Shown here piece by piece: positions 8,501-16,470 of a stretch of 64,000 nt of DNA. The notes beneath the pieces are model-generated. The model was not told the origin of the DNA. It did not search any database and saw only the letters and a program-made list of their open reading frames with translations. The stretch comes from Haladaptatus halobius (GTDB lineage Archaea; Halobacteriota; Halobacteria; Halobacteriales; Haladaptataceae): the NCBI RefSeq assembly GCF_020618475.1, contig NZ_CP085339.1:186001-250000 (forward strand), written 5' to 3'. Within the stretch, counting starts at the first letter, position 1, and every line of letters starts with the position of its first letter. The translations under genes were made by a program, and so were the position numbers.

Positions 8501-9307
8501 TCACAATCGGCTTGCGAAGACGCGCTTCCCATCATCCCTCTGCGTAAGCAATTCAGATGCCCCTGCTCGTTGGAGATAGTCTGTCGCAAACTCCTCCCAG
8601 ACGTGTTCATGCTCAACAGCGTAGTACGTCCACGGATCGTCGACATTGGGTGGAAACGTCTCGAACGGGATGACAACATCGTTCTTTCTGCGGACGCCTG
8701 TAGCGCCTAGAGTTTGAAGAAACGAAAAGAGGGCTGCTTTCCGACGGACTGTGAGGATCCGCTTTGATTCGCGAATGTACTCATTTGCCCACGTTGCCCA
8801 GTCGTCCCCCTGATTCGTTTCTGGAACGTCTGAAAACGTGTGAAACGTCCGAACGTACAATTCGAAAAATGCGATTGACGTTCGATGGTTCGCATTCGGA
8901 AGACCGTGAGACCGAATGAGTTCCGAGATAAGACTCCCACCGACAGTTGGGATCAATTGCTTCCATGTTACTGCCTCAATGGCGTCCGCAATCTGGGTCG
9001 GTTCGAGCGGCTTGTACCACGCAATCTCTTGTTCGTCGCTGATCTCGTCGAAAAGACTGATGGCAGTATCGACGATATCGCGTGTATCAGTACTATAGTT
9101 TGAGAGATCAGCACCTTCGATCGCCTCTTCTTGTGCTTCTGCAAACGTGTAGACACCATATACGTCATCGTCGAGTTCGAGGAGCTGGATAACAGCGGGT
9201 TCATCACGACTCCGTAGATCCTCCCGTGCTTCTGATTCAGACGGGTGAACATACGAGAGCAAATAGTAGTTCCCATCGATTCTAAGATGATAAGGAATGA
9301 GAGCCAT
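8501..9307 (-). CDS. Divergent Fic/Doc-like (Fido-fold) protein
   Basis: A 268-residue protein. Residues 134-144 read HGLPNANHRTS: the His-to-Arg spacing (H134 to R142) is the same as in the Fic motif HxFxxGNGR, with Asn140 and Arg142 kept, but Gly is Ala139 and the Gly/Lys is His141. The preceding helix (IADAIEAVTWKQLIPTVGG) and following helix fit a Fido core. Fic enzymes transfer AMP or phosphate to target proteins; the altered anion loop could mean a changed cofactor or loss of activity. The N-terminal 100 residues are unfamiliar. A small acidic gene follows directly. The assignment rests on one motif. Confidence 0.5.
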   Translation of the reverse strand: MALIPYHLRIDGNYYLLSYVHPSESEAREDLRSRDEPAVIQLLELDDDVYGVYTFAEAQEEAIEGADLSNYSTDTRDIVDTAISLFDEISDEQEIAWYKPLEPTQIADAIEAVTWKQLIPTVGGSLISELIRSHGLPNANHRTSIAFFELYVRTFHTFSDVPETNQGDDWATWANEYIRESKRILTVRRKAALFSFLQTLGATGVRRKNDVVIPFETFPPNVDDPWTYYAVEHEHVWEEFATDYLQRAGASELLTQRDDGKRVFASRL

Positions 9308-9377
9308 TACCGACCACTACACAGAGAAGAGGCTTAATATCCCGGGGCATTCGTCCCGACTTACAGTAGCAGGCCTA

Positions 9378-9508
9378 TGGTTTCTTCTTGCGAATCTCAC
9401 CATCGTCCGCAAACCCATTCAAAACCTCATATGCCGTCCGCCGTGGCCAGCCAAGCTCCTCCGCAATCTCGCTCGTCATAGAGGGGTCGAGCGGTTCCAT
9501 GACCGCAA
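9378..9508 (-). pseudogene. Remnant of HTH gene, cassette family B
   Basis: Minus-strand translation gives AVMEPLDPSMTSEIAEELGW, PRRTAYEVLNGFADDGEI and RKKK, matching the HTH core of the intact gene at 53217-53456. Both ends are lost, including the start codon and the RVIWIRP terminus. It is a third piece of the same regulator within 3 kb. Confidence 0.65.
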
Positions 9509-9687
9509 GCCATCCGCTGGCTTGCACTCTTGAATAAATTCATCTCCTGCTCCTCTCGATCCTTCTTATCATTATCGGGCCTGGTCCGATGAGGTTCTCT
9601 TGATACTGCTCCCGGTACAAAGCCATCTCTTAGCGCCCTCCCACAATTAGTAAACCACTTATTCTAAACGGAGTAATCGACCAACAG

Positions 9688-9772
9688 GCGAGGGTTGCCA
9701 AGCCAGGCCAACGGCGGTGGGCTTAAGACCCGCTCGCGTAGGCGTCCATGGGTTCGAATCCCATCCCTCGCA
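9688..9772 (+). tRNA. tRNA-Leu(UAA)
   Basis: An 85-nt cloverleaf. The acceptor stem is GCGAGGG paired with CCCTCGC and discriminator A at 9772. The anticodon arm is GTGGG-CTTAAGA-CCCGC with anticodon TAA. A long variable arm typical of leucine tRNAs follows, then a T arm ATGGG-TTCGAAT-CCCAT. There is no intron and CCA is not encoded. A diverged 5' portion of a tRNA-Leu lies at 25785, including related upstream flank, so tRNA-Leu genes appear to be integration or recombination points here. Confidence 0.97.
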
Positions 9773-9882
9773 TTCCCATTCACACTCAACCCGAACGATA
9801 TCCGTAGGAGAACAGTTTCACCCCGGCAGACATCTCTGCCAGATCAAAGGTGTCTTGAGTAGCTAGTCACATTTGGTGTCTA

Positions 9883-10167
9883 ATGCAACAACGTGTACAA
9901 GCTCCAGAAGACACAGACGATCCACAAACAAAATCACCGACTGACGTGCTTTCCGAGCTCCCACCAAGTGCAAAACTGGTTGCGAAAGTCCTCGAATACA
10001 ACAACAGTGCGCTCACGCAGGCTGAACTTGCCGATGAAACCTTGCTCCCGCCACGCACGGTTCGCTACGCACTGACTCGACTCGAAGAACATGATCTCGT
10101 TGACTCACGCTTCTCATTTGTCGATGCACGAAAACGCTGCTATTCTCTTGCCTTCGACAATCGCTAA
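9883..10167 (+). CDS. Winged-helix (MarR/TrmB-like) DNA-binding protein
   Basis: A 94-residue protein. After a polar N-terminus, residues 25-90 form a winged helix: LPPSAKLVAKVLEYNNSALT, QAELADETLLPPRTVRYALT and a wing around LVDSRFSFVDARKRCYSL. Small haloarchaeal HTH proteins of this type are single-domain regulators. It lies 110 bp downstream of the tRNA-Leu gene, a position often occupied by island genes. Target unknown. Confidence 0.8.
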   Translation: MQQRVQAPEDTDDPQTKSPTDVLSELPPSAKLVAKVLEYNNSALTQAELADETLLPPRTVRYALTRLEEHDLVDSRFSFVDARKRCYSLAFDNR

Positions 10168-10221
10168 CTGAGGCACCTATTCCTCCAGAATTCACCAGAT
10201 AATAATCCGTGGGAGCCAACG

Positions 10222-10467
10222 ATGAATCGGAGCGGCCACGTCAGAGTGGGCGTCCACAAGGACATCTTCGACGACGAGATTGTGGACGAGATGATGGCGG
10301 ATTCGGTGGGGTCTCACGAGGACTACTTCTATCTGGAGGTCACATTCCCCGAGCGGTTAGGCGGGACTGGAAACGGGTTTGGAACGCCGGGTATCACGAA
10401 CTGCGTACCGTCTGGCCATCCCGCGCCCGACCCGAAGGGCGGGCGGGTTATCAGGTGGGTCGTCTGA
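10222..10467 (+). CDS. Hypothetical 81-residue protein
   Basis: The frame begins MNRSGHVRVGVHKDIFDDEI and contains an acidic helix (VDEMMADSVGSHEDYFYLEV), which is haloarchaeal in composition. The C-terminal 30 residues are Gly/Pro-rich and look like read-through. I recognise no family. It may be the 5' fragment of a larger gene cut by the roughly 200 bp of featureless DNA that follows. Confidence 0.35.
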   Translation: MNRSGHVRVGVHKDIFDDEIVDEMMADSVGSHEDYFYLEVTFPERLGGTGNGFGTPGITNCVPSGHPAPDPKGGRVIRWVV

Positions 10468-10682
10468 GTCTGAGCCCGGGCGTCAGCAGAGGAGGGGCAA
10501 GTGACTCCAAGAAACCTAGGCCGCGCTACGCCGAAGGGTAACTATTGTCGATAACTTAACTGCCCCAACCGTAATCCACTATTGATATCCATAATCCCGT
10601 GGTATTGGGCGGGGTAGCTGCCTATTTTCGTGCGATAGCCATTTACTCTTGTAGCACCAATATCTATCACGGAGGTAATTCT

Positions 10683-10856
10683 ATGTCAATGGGCACGTTC
10701 GATGCAGAGGAGTACGAACGCCGCGAAAAGAAGATCAGCTCCGTTGACGCTGATTCGGACGATCGACGGACGAACTTCGAAGGCCACGTCGAATACACTG
10801 GCGATGACTCGATCGAAGAGCTCCTCGCTCGACTGAAAGAACTGAAGGCAGAGTAG
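10683..10856 (+). CDS. DUF5786-like small acidic haloarchaeal protein
   Basis: A 57-residue protein, MSMGTFDAEEYERREKKISS then a very acidic middle, GHVEYTGDDSIEELL and a terminal helix LKELKAE. The MSMG start, the YERRE motif and VEYxGDDSxEELL are characteristic of a short conserved haloarchaeal family (DUF5786). A strong GGAGGT precedes the ATG by about 8 bp. Function is unknown; these proteins are usually single genes. Confidence 0.8.
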   Translation: MSMGTFDAEEYERREKKISSVDADSDDRRTNFEGHVEYTGDDSIEELLARLKELKAE

Positions 10857-11250
10857 TCTGCAATCTATTTACCACTAATTTACACTGTTTAGACAATACC
10901 AGATTGAGTAACACGTCACCTCCCCAGCGGACAGCTCGTTTTTCGGCGGTTGTTTCCATCCGTCTGTGTACTATTTACTTAGGTATCCAGCGAAGCAGTC
11001 TGGATGGCTCCGAAGGTACATTCGTGATTTTACACCACCTTTAGCATATTTACTTCCGAGCATTTGTTTAAAGTCACTGGTGGAAGAGGGGGTATCATTT
11101 CGCTGATGCTCTTCTTCTCGGCCGACGTTTACTGGATAAGTTGAACCGCCGAGTGTGACCGACTATGACGTTACTGAAGATCCGACTCGTGCGGAGAAAT
11201 AGGTCGTCTCTATTCTTGGCCACCCTAGCTCATTCGGAAATCTATCTATT
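10857..11250. other. Intergenic region, nothing recognised
   Basis: About 390 bp without a convincing frame. A plus-strand frame at 11165 is the antisense of the sulfatase 3' end. No repeat of the cassette modules was found here. Confidence 0.5.
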
Positions 11251-12567
11251 TCATGCATATCCTAAATCCCTGAGCTGTTGTTTTACTGCATCAGCTATCT
11301 CGATGGTATCATTTGTAGTCTCTCGAACATCCAACGTTTGTCGGCATTCCCCGAGTGATTTTTGTGGGTCAGAAACAGCTGGTGAGCCGACTTCTTCCCA
11401 CCCATCCCGTGTCTCATAGCCATAATACGAACGAGAAAGCGCAATACCAGTGAGTGGCTTATCAAACGTCTCGATAAGTGAAGTGGGATAGCCAGCCTTC
11501 TGCATCATTCGAATCCGCGCGGATCGAAGACCTTCATACTCAACTAATCGTGGTCGGTCTGTAATCTCGCCTAGTAAATTCTGTCCTCGGGACGGAGCAT
11601 CAACGTCAGTAAGTTCGAGGATTGTTCGATGAACGTCAAGAATGCTCGTTGTCTTGGTACACACTCCTTTGCAGTCAGAACCTGAAATTACAACCGGAAT
11701 ATGAGCTAGCTCTGGATACACTCCATGTAAATGCCGCCAGCTGCCATGCTCACCGAATAATTCACCGTGATCACCAATCGTGATTACATAATCAAAGTCC
11801 TGCTTTAACTCGGCAAAGATCTGCTGATATTGATCTGTAAGGTAATGAACTGCTTCGTCATACGCTTTACGAATATGTTCTTGGTCGGGCTCGTCATCCG
11901 TGAGCGTAGCGGCTACTTCGTCATAGGACGAATCCTCAATAGTTCCATTTGGTGGTGTATATGGAGCATGAGCTTCCATGAGGTTTGCAAACAAAAATTC
12001 GTCATCTCCAAACGCAGTTTTCTGAGTCTTTTCGAGGAATTTTGCTGCACCATCGTCAGTTCGTTTGTCTACTAGATTGTGAGATCGTTTTCTCATGCCT
12101 CGCTTGATTGAGTCTCGCATTCGATATTGACCAGCGAACGCCCGTCGTAGAACATCCGTATATCGCTGCAATCCAGTGGAATCCTGATTGATTTCGAGAA
12201 TTTCTTTCCACCCCTTGAGGCTTTTACTGTTGACGTTTATTCGCCATGTGCCTTCGAACGTGTCGAAACCCCTATCGTACCCGAAAATAGGCGATACCAT
12301 TAGATTGGCACTAAACGCTCGTGTCGTGTATCCGGCTTGCTGGAGACATTCTGCTAGTGCTGGCTCTGGACAATCGAACCCCTCTGATTTTGCATGGATG
12401 CCGATTTCGCTCGCATATTTTCCTGTGAAGAGAGATGCATGCGCGGGTATCGTCCATTTCGCAGTTGACCAGGCATTGTCAAACCGCTTCCCAGGAAGCC
12501 AGTCAAATTCTGCATCAAAAGCATCCTTTCGGAGAGTGTCTAATACAATGAGGGCGATGTTAGTCAT
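11251..12567 (-). CDS. Sulfatase / alkaline-phosphatase superfamily hydrolase
   Basis: A 438-residue protein of the sulfatase fold. The N-terminal metal-binding motif is IALIVLDTLRKDAF. The nucleophile segment is WTIPAHASLFTGK, with Thr/Ser in place of the Cys that becomes formylglycine in true sulfatases, so phospho- or phosphoryl-transfer chemistry is more likely. The second metal site is ITIGDHGELFGEHG with a downstream HLHGVYPELAHIPVVI. No signal peptide is visible, so it is cytosolic or membrane associated. The preferred ATG is 12567; a GTG lies directly before it. Such haloarchaeal proteins often sit in cell-surface polysaccharide clusters, but none is visible here. Confidence 0.85.
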   Translation of the reverse strand: MTNIALIVLDTLRKDAFDAEFDWLPGKRFDNAWSTAKWTIPAHASLFTGKYASEIGIHAKSEGFDCPEPALAECLQQAGYTTRAFSANLMVSPIFGYDRGFDTFEGTWRINVNSKSLKGWKEILEINQDSTGLQRYTDVLRRAFAGQYRMRDSIKRGMRKRSHNLVDKRTDDGAAKFLEKTQKTAFGDDEFLFANLMEAHAPYTPPNGTIEDSSYDEVAATLTDDEPDQEHIRKAYDEAVHYLTDQYQQIFAELKQDFDYVITIGDHGELFGEHGSWRHLHGVYPELAHIPVVISGSDCKGVCTKTTSILDVHRTILELTDVDAPSRGQNLLGEITDRPRLVEYEGLRSARIRMMQKAGYPTSLIETFDKPLTGIALSRSYYGYETRDGWEEVGSPAVSDPQKSLGECRQTLDVRETTNDTIEIADAVKQQLRDLGYA

Positions 12568-12678
12568 CACCGTAGTAGAGACCTAGAGTACTGCTAACAC
12601 TTCCGGTTGCATTTGAAAACGATAATTTGATCCTGAGTTAAGGGTCTTTTTACCGTAGAGTTCGTTCTGTTGTCGTCT

Positions 12679-12843
12679 TCACCGCCATGCTGTTCCCATT
12701 CCAATTCCCAGTACCAGACCAATCGCGACGCCCGTTGCTAAGTTATCCATCGCAACACCGATGGCGACCCCCAGTGCAAGTCCAACTGCAATTCCGGCTC
12801 CCATCTCCTTCTCTGAGCCGTTTTCACCGCGATCTGAAGACAT
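12679..12843 (-). CDS. Glycine-zipper small membrane protein
   Basis: A 54-residue protein: MSSDRGENGSEKEMGAGIAV, then LALGVAIGVAMDNLATGVAI and GLVLGIGMGTAWR. A short charged head is followed by two helices with regular GxxxG spacing, typical of glycine-zipper membrane proteins. A second member with the same design is at 61803-61973. The gene is monocistronic, 160 bp downstream of the sulfatase start on the same strand. Function unknown. Confidence 0.7.
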   Translation of the reverse strand: MSSDRGENGSEKEMGAGIAVGLALGVAIGVAMDNLATGVAIGLVLGIGMGTAWR

Positions 12844-12931
12844 AGAGTTTCAATTAGTCATACCCGCTAATAAACCATCTATGTCTACCGACGAGAAGGT
12901 TTGCTCAAGATTGTACGTGAAGGTGACGACA

Positions 12932-13000
12932 ATGAGTACGAAACCACCCGTAGCCCGTAAACCTGCCGAGACGGCATAGAACCGCGCCCAGCGGGAACGA
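12932..13000 (+). pseudogene. SWIM gene N-terminal remnant
   Basis: ATG 12932 starts MSTKPPVARKPAETA, then TAG at 12977-12979 at the position of Gln in other copies (AETAQKRAQ). In frame beyond it, NRAQRERFSF still matches. The sequence then jumps directly to the intergenic bases that normally precede SprT, so the SWIM core has been deleted. Confidence 0.75.
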
Positions 13001-13038
13001 TTTTCCTTTAGCCTAACTCCGTCTCCTGCTTCTTATTT

Positions 13039-13614
13039 ATGTCGCGCCAAATGGCGCTATCCGATAGTGGCCGCTCAGCGAACGCTGCTCGAGTACGCAG
13101 ATGCGTCGACCGAGAGTGACGACACACCGACATCTGAGCACGACCTGCTCGACCGCGTGCAATGCCACGCGGCGGACATCGCCGCTGAGCATTCCCCCGA
13201 TTTGCCGATAGAACCCATTGAGTGGGAAATCTCGTCCTAACGACAGAGATTGGCAGGTGCGACGAAATACGACCCTGTGAACGGCGAGATAAGATCTCGC
13301 TCGTATGGGATGCATTCGAGTAACAGGGATGGGAGCAATTCAGTGCGACCGTGCGCCACGAACTCATCCATGCCTGGCAGTACCACGAGTTCGGCGACGC
13401 GGATCACGGAGCAACACTCACCCGCTGGACAGACCGCCTCGAGACCTCGAAATACTATAAGAGATTCACCGCACCCAAGTGGTGGCTGGTGTGCGAGGAC
13501 TATAGCGGTTGGATTGCTCGCTATCGACGCTCGAAAACATTGCGCAACACGGAGCAGTACAGCTGTAGTGAGTGTGGTGGGTCGATTCGTGTCAAGGAGG
13601 GCGATAGTCACTGA
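13039..13614 (+). pseudogene. SprT-like metalloprotease, frameshifted
   Basis: Starts MSRQMALSDS, shifts frame, then continues QRTLLEYADAS and DLPIEPIEWEIS followed by a stop. The C-terminal half is in another frame and well kept: EQFSATVRHELIHAWQYHEF, GDADHGATLTRWTDRLET, WWLVCEDYSGWIARYRRS and a C-terminal SCSECGGS zinc knuckle. HELIH with the downstream DHG gives the three SprT zinc ligands. At least two frameshifts and one nonsense change destroy the gene. Confidence 0.85.
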
Positions 13615-13851
13615 CCGAATTCAGTTTAAGTAGTTCTCGCGATAAAGAATAGATACGAGGAAGATTTTCGCGGTTGACTGCTTTCTACTTGAGCCCTTGC
13701 TTTCGCTCTTAGTCCTCGCTTAGAGCCTGAAGTGGTTAGTGGCACATACTAACGTTCTCGCCACTCGAAATCGAGATTATCTTGCATGCTCTCGAGCCAG
13801 TCTTGTCCATTCTAACGACGACTGACACTCCACAGAGAGCAGACGGAAATA

Positions 13852-14172
13852 TCACTCGAAAACGTACTGTGTCATCGTTTCGACCGCAGTGTCCACAAAC
13901 TCCGTTGTAAGTCGAGCAACTGCACGGTCAATATCGATGTCCATGAGCGAAACGACGGCCCACGGGGAGACAAACGACTCTTGAGTCAGTGTGCCCGCCT
14001 CGAATGCGTTTGCCAGTGAGAGACCTTCGGGATACTCCTTCGTCGTAATTCCAAGCGCGATGTACTGTTGCCCAGCAAACGGATGATCCTGACCGCTGAT
14101 AATCAAATACGGCCGTCGTGGTGCATTTCCAAACGGATCCGAAGCAACGACCACGACCCCGCGGTCATACAT
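13852..14172 (-). CDS. PemK/MazF family toxin
   Basis: A 106-residue protein with the PemK/MazF beta-barrel pattern: MYDRGVVVVASDPFGNAPRR, PYLIISGQDHPFAGQQYIAL and a later SPWAVVSLMDID strand. These toxins are usually sequence-specific mRNA endonucleases. Its ATG overlaps the stop of the upstream HTH gene (TGATG at 14170-14174), so the two are coupled and the HTH protein is the expected antitoxin. The length is normal for the family. Confidence 0.85.
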   Translation of the reverse strand: MYDRGVVVVASDPFGNAPRRPYLIISGQDHPFAGQQYIALGITTKEYPEGLSLANAFEAGTLTQESFVSPWAVVSLMDIDIDRAVARLTTEFVDTAVETMTQYVFE

Positions 14173-14552
14173 CACTCCTCCTCCGTCGAAGTGCTCTCTT
14201 GTTCCTGCTCGTCAAGATCCGGAAGATCAGCGTCCCAGTCCGGGTTCTGATCATAGTAGTCACCCTCGAATTGCATCGCAACCGTCTCTAATCCGATGAG
14301 GCTCGCCGTATGAGCATCGTACGCTTCTGGATTGATTGCCCAATATTCTCCCTTGTGCCTGACGAGTCCTCGGGTTTCAAGTCGACTCAATGTCGTTCCA
14401 ACACTCCCACGGGGGATATCGAGTTCCTCGGCCAATTCACCGGCTCGAAATCCCAATTCTGGATTGTCAGCGAGAAATTCGAGAATGGACCGTCCATTTG
14501 TGTTTTCGTTCGGTAGCTCTGTTGGGTGGTAGCTCTCGAAGTCGACGGGCAT
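14172..14552 (-). CDS. HTH antitoxin partner of PemK toxin
   Basis: A 126-residue protein with an N-terminal winged helix (ILEFLADNPELGFRAGELAE, LDIPRGSVGTTLSRLETRGL) and an acidic C-terminal tail (DWDADLPDLDEQEQESTSTE) likely to wrap the toxin. A MarR-type HTH paired with a PemK toxin is a known haloarchaeal arrangement. It is first in the operon and presumably autorepresses. Confidence 0.8.
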   Translation of the reverse strand: MPVDFESYHPTELPNENTNGRSILEFLADNPELGFRAGELAEELDIPRGSVGTTLSRLETRGLVRHKGEYWAINPEAYDAHTASLIGLETVAMQFEGDYYDQNPDWDADLPDLDEQEQESTSTEEE

Positions 14553-14604
14553 GTGTAACAGTATGTAATAGAACGTAATAAGGCTGATGTACTGGATGAC
14601 ACAA

Positions 14605-14860
14605 CCATCTGAGGATCGACGAGGTGGCTAACGAGTTGATGGCCTGCACGTGCCCGCATCACGTTCACCGGAGCGCCTTCTGTAAGCACATGGCTGCGGT
14701 CGAAACCGCGACGGACGACGGCACCCTGACGGCGTTCCCATCGGAAGAGGACGAGACGGACGAAGACGACGCTGAATCGGCAGAGTGCGAGTGTGACGGC
14801 CTCGATGGCTTCCCGTGCTGGCCGTGCGTTCGGGCGGGTCGCAAAGCACTGCCGAACTAA
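14605..14860 (+). pseudogene. SWIM zinc-finger protein, 5'-truncated
   Basis: Only the C-terminal part survives: a trace of the pre-motif strand, then ELMACTCPHHVHRSAFCKHM, an acidic linker and CECDGLDGFPCWPCVRAG before the stop. The CxC...CxH motif is intact and a GTG at 14624 could start a 78-residue product. It lies just beyond the antitoxin start and 22 bp before a SprT pseudogene, preserving the cassette order. Confidence 0.85.
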
Positions 14861-14882
14861 CCCCGTCTCACTCTTTTCATTT

Positions 14883-15218
14883 ATGTCACGCCAACTGCCG
14901 CTGTCCGATGTGGCCGCCCAGCGAACGCTCACCGAATGTGCGGATACAGCGACCGAGAGCGAGGACGACGATACACCGATGACCGAGAGCGAGCTGCTCG
15001 ACCATGCGCAACAGCACGCAGTGGATGTCGCAGCTGAGCATTTCCTTTCCCTGCCGGTTGACGCGATTGAGTGGGACATCTTGAAGCGTGCGAAACGACA
15101 AGTAGGGATCACGAAGTACGACCCAGAAACGGAAGAGATTATGATCGTTCTCACGTGGAACGCATTCGAGCAAGAGGGCTAGGAACAGTTCAGTTCGACG
15201 GTGCGCCACGAACTCAAC
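14883..15218 (+). pseudogene. SprT-like protease, nonsense and 3'-truncated
   Basis: Starts MSRQLPLSDVAAQRTLTE and runs through AKRQVGITKYDPETEEIMIV to AFEQEG, then TAG at 15180-15182 exactly where other copies have Trp (HGWEQF). The same frame continues EQFSSTVRHEL and then departs from the family after HEL, so the active site and C-terminal half are lost. The break is 65 bp before a perfect 36-bp palindrome. Confidence 0.85.
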
Positions 15219-15283
15219 CTGCAAGAACCTGTCTACTCTTCGCATTGTAACCAAGTCTCAATGTCTGCGATGATCTGCAAACT

Positions 15284-15319
15284 ATCCAAACTCTCAAAAC
15301 CGGTTTTGAGAGTTTGGAT
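15284..15319. repeat. Perfect 36-bp palindrome
   Basis: Arm ATCCAAACTCTCAAAACC at 15284-15301 is followed without any loop by its exact reverse complement at 15302-15319. It lies between the truncated SprT copy and the LeuA-like gene, starting 110 bp upstream of the ATG at 15394. It could be an operator for that gene, a recombination junction, or the scar of an inverted element. Confidence 0.9.
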
Positions 15320-15393
15320 GGCTGATAGTACCCTCGCTGCTGGAAACATACATTTCTCGGAAAGTCTATACGGTTTCTCCGATATTGTATTCT

Positions 15394-16470
15394 ATGGAAC
15401 TTTTAGACCTTACACTTCGCGAAGGTGAGCAACGATCCGGCTACTCGTACTCCACTAAGCAAAAAATAACTGTAGCAGAAAACCTCTCAGAATTGGGTAT
15501 AGAATATATTCAGCTTGGGTTTCCAATCGCTGACTCCCAGACAAAGGAAGTCTGTGATGCCCTGGATATTACGGCGAAAACGACTGGTATTGCGCGTGCG
15601 ATCCAAAGGGACATAGATGCAGCAATAGATGCAGGGGTTGATGTTATTGACTTGTTCGCTCCAACGAGCGATCTGCAGCGCTCTCATATTCTTGGAGTAG
15701 AGAAAGAAGAGCTTCTCTCACGTATCGAAACCTCCCTTGATTATGCTCACGAAACTGGGTGTGAGGTTCATTTCTCTGCGATGGATGGTTTCCGAACTGA
15801 GACTGACTTCCTAAATGAAGTTATCGAGCGTGTAAATGCAGACTACATTACAATCGCTGATACCGTTGGATCGCAAACTCCAACGATGGTCGAAAAAACA
15901 CTCACTGGCCTCACCACTGACTTATCACAGATAGGGATTCATTTTCATAATGACTTAGGCTTAGCGACCGCAAATGCACTTGCAGCGAGCAACTGTGGAG
16001 TTGGCAAAATCGATGTATCTGTTGCCGGTGTGGGAGAACGAGCAGGAAATACTGCACTTGAAGAGTTTGTTATCGCTCAGTCTCGAGAAGCCAATTCTAC
16101 CGAGCTTAGTGTCGATAAAGGTCAGTTGATTCCTGCACTCGAATCGATTCTTGATATCCTTGATGAAGATATTGCACCACAGAAACCGATACTTGGGAAG
16201 GGAGTGTTTGAACATGAATCTGGCCTCCATACGGCTGCGATGCTAGATACTCCAGCAACATTCGAACCGTTTGACCCTGCAGATTTTGGGGGACAACGAC
16301 ATTTGCTGTTTGGGTCATCAACGGGGAGAGGGGCAGCGAAGAAATTACTAGAGCGAGCAAATCGCGATCCGATTGACGATCGAATTGAGATCCTTCTTAG
16401 CGAACTCGATAGTCAGAACGAGGATCTTCACCTCGAAGAGGCTGTTGCACTCGCGAAGGATATCAGATAA
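15394..16470 (+). CDS. LeuA/NifV-like acyltransferase (DRE-TIM metallolyase)
   Basis: A 358-residue protein of the isopropylmalate/homocitrate/citramalate synthase and HMG-CoA lyase family. The metal and catalytic motif is DLTLREGEQRSG at residues 5-16, the HxHND motif appears as GIHFHNDLGLA near residue 183, and the C-terminal part has GVGERAGNTALEE and GVFEHESGLHTAAML. No regulatory LeuA domain is present, so it is closer in size to homocitrate synthase NifV/AksA. ATG 15394 is preferred over a TTG at 15385. It converges with the CoA-transferase gene, overlapping it by 8 bp. With that gene and the importer it suggests a CoA-thioester condensation or lyase step for an imported compound. Confidence 0.85.
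   Translation: MELLDLTLREGEQRSGYSYSTKQKITVAENLSELGIEYIQLGFPIADSQTKEVCDALDITAKTTGIARAIQRDIDAAIDAGVDVIDLFAPTSDLQRSHILGVEKEELLSRIETSLDYAHETGCEVHFSAMDGFRTETDFLNEVIERVNADYITIADTVGSQTPTMVEKTLTGLTTDLSQIGIHFHNDLGLATANALAASNCGVGKIDVSVAGVGERAGNTALEEFVIAQSREANSTELSVDKGQLIPALESILDILDEDIAPQKPILGKGVFEHESGLHTAAMLDTPATFEPFDPADFGGQRHLLFGSSTGRGAAKKLLERANRDPIDDRIEILLSELDSQNEDLHLEEAVALAKDIR

Noticed and set aside
10209..10541. 110-codon plus-strand frame
   Set aside because: Arg/Gly-rich alternative frame of the 10222-10467 hypothetical gene; composition fits neither DNA strand coding in this genome.
14387..15154. 255-codon minus-strand frame across SWIM and SprT pieces
   Set aside because: It reads antisense through three unrelated coding segments; plus-strand zinc motifs are unambiguous.
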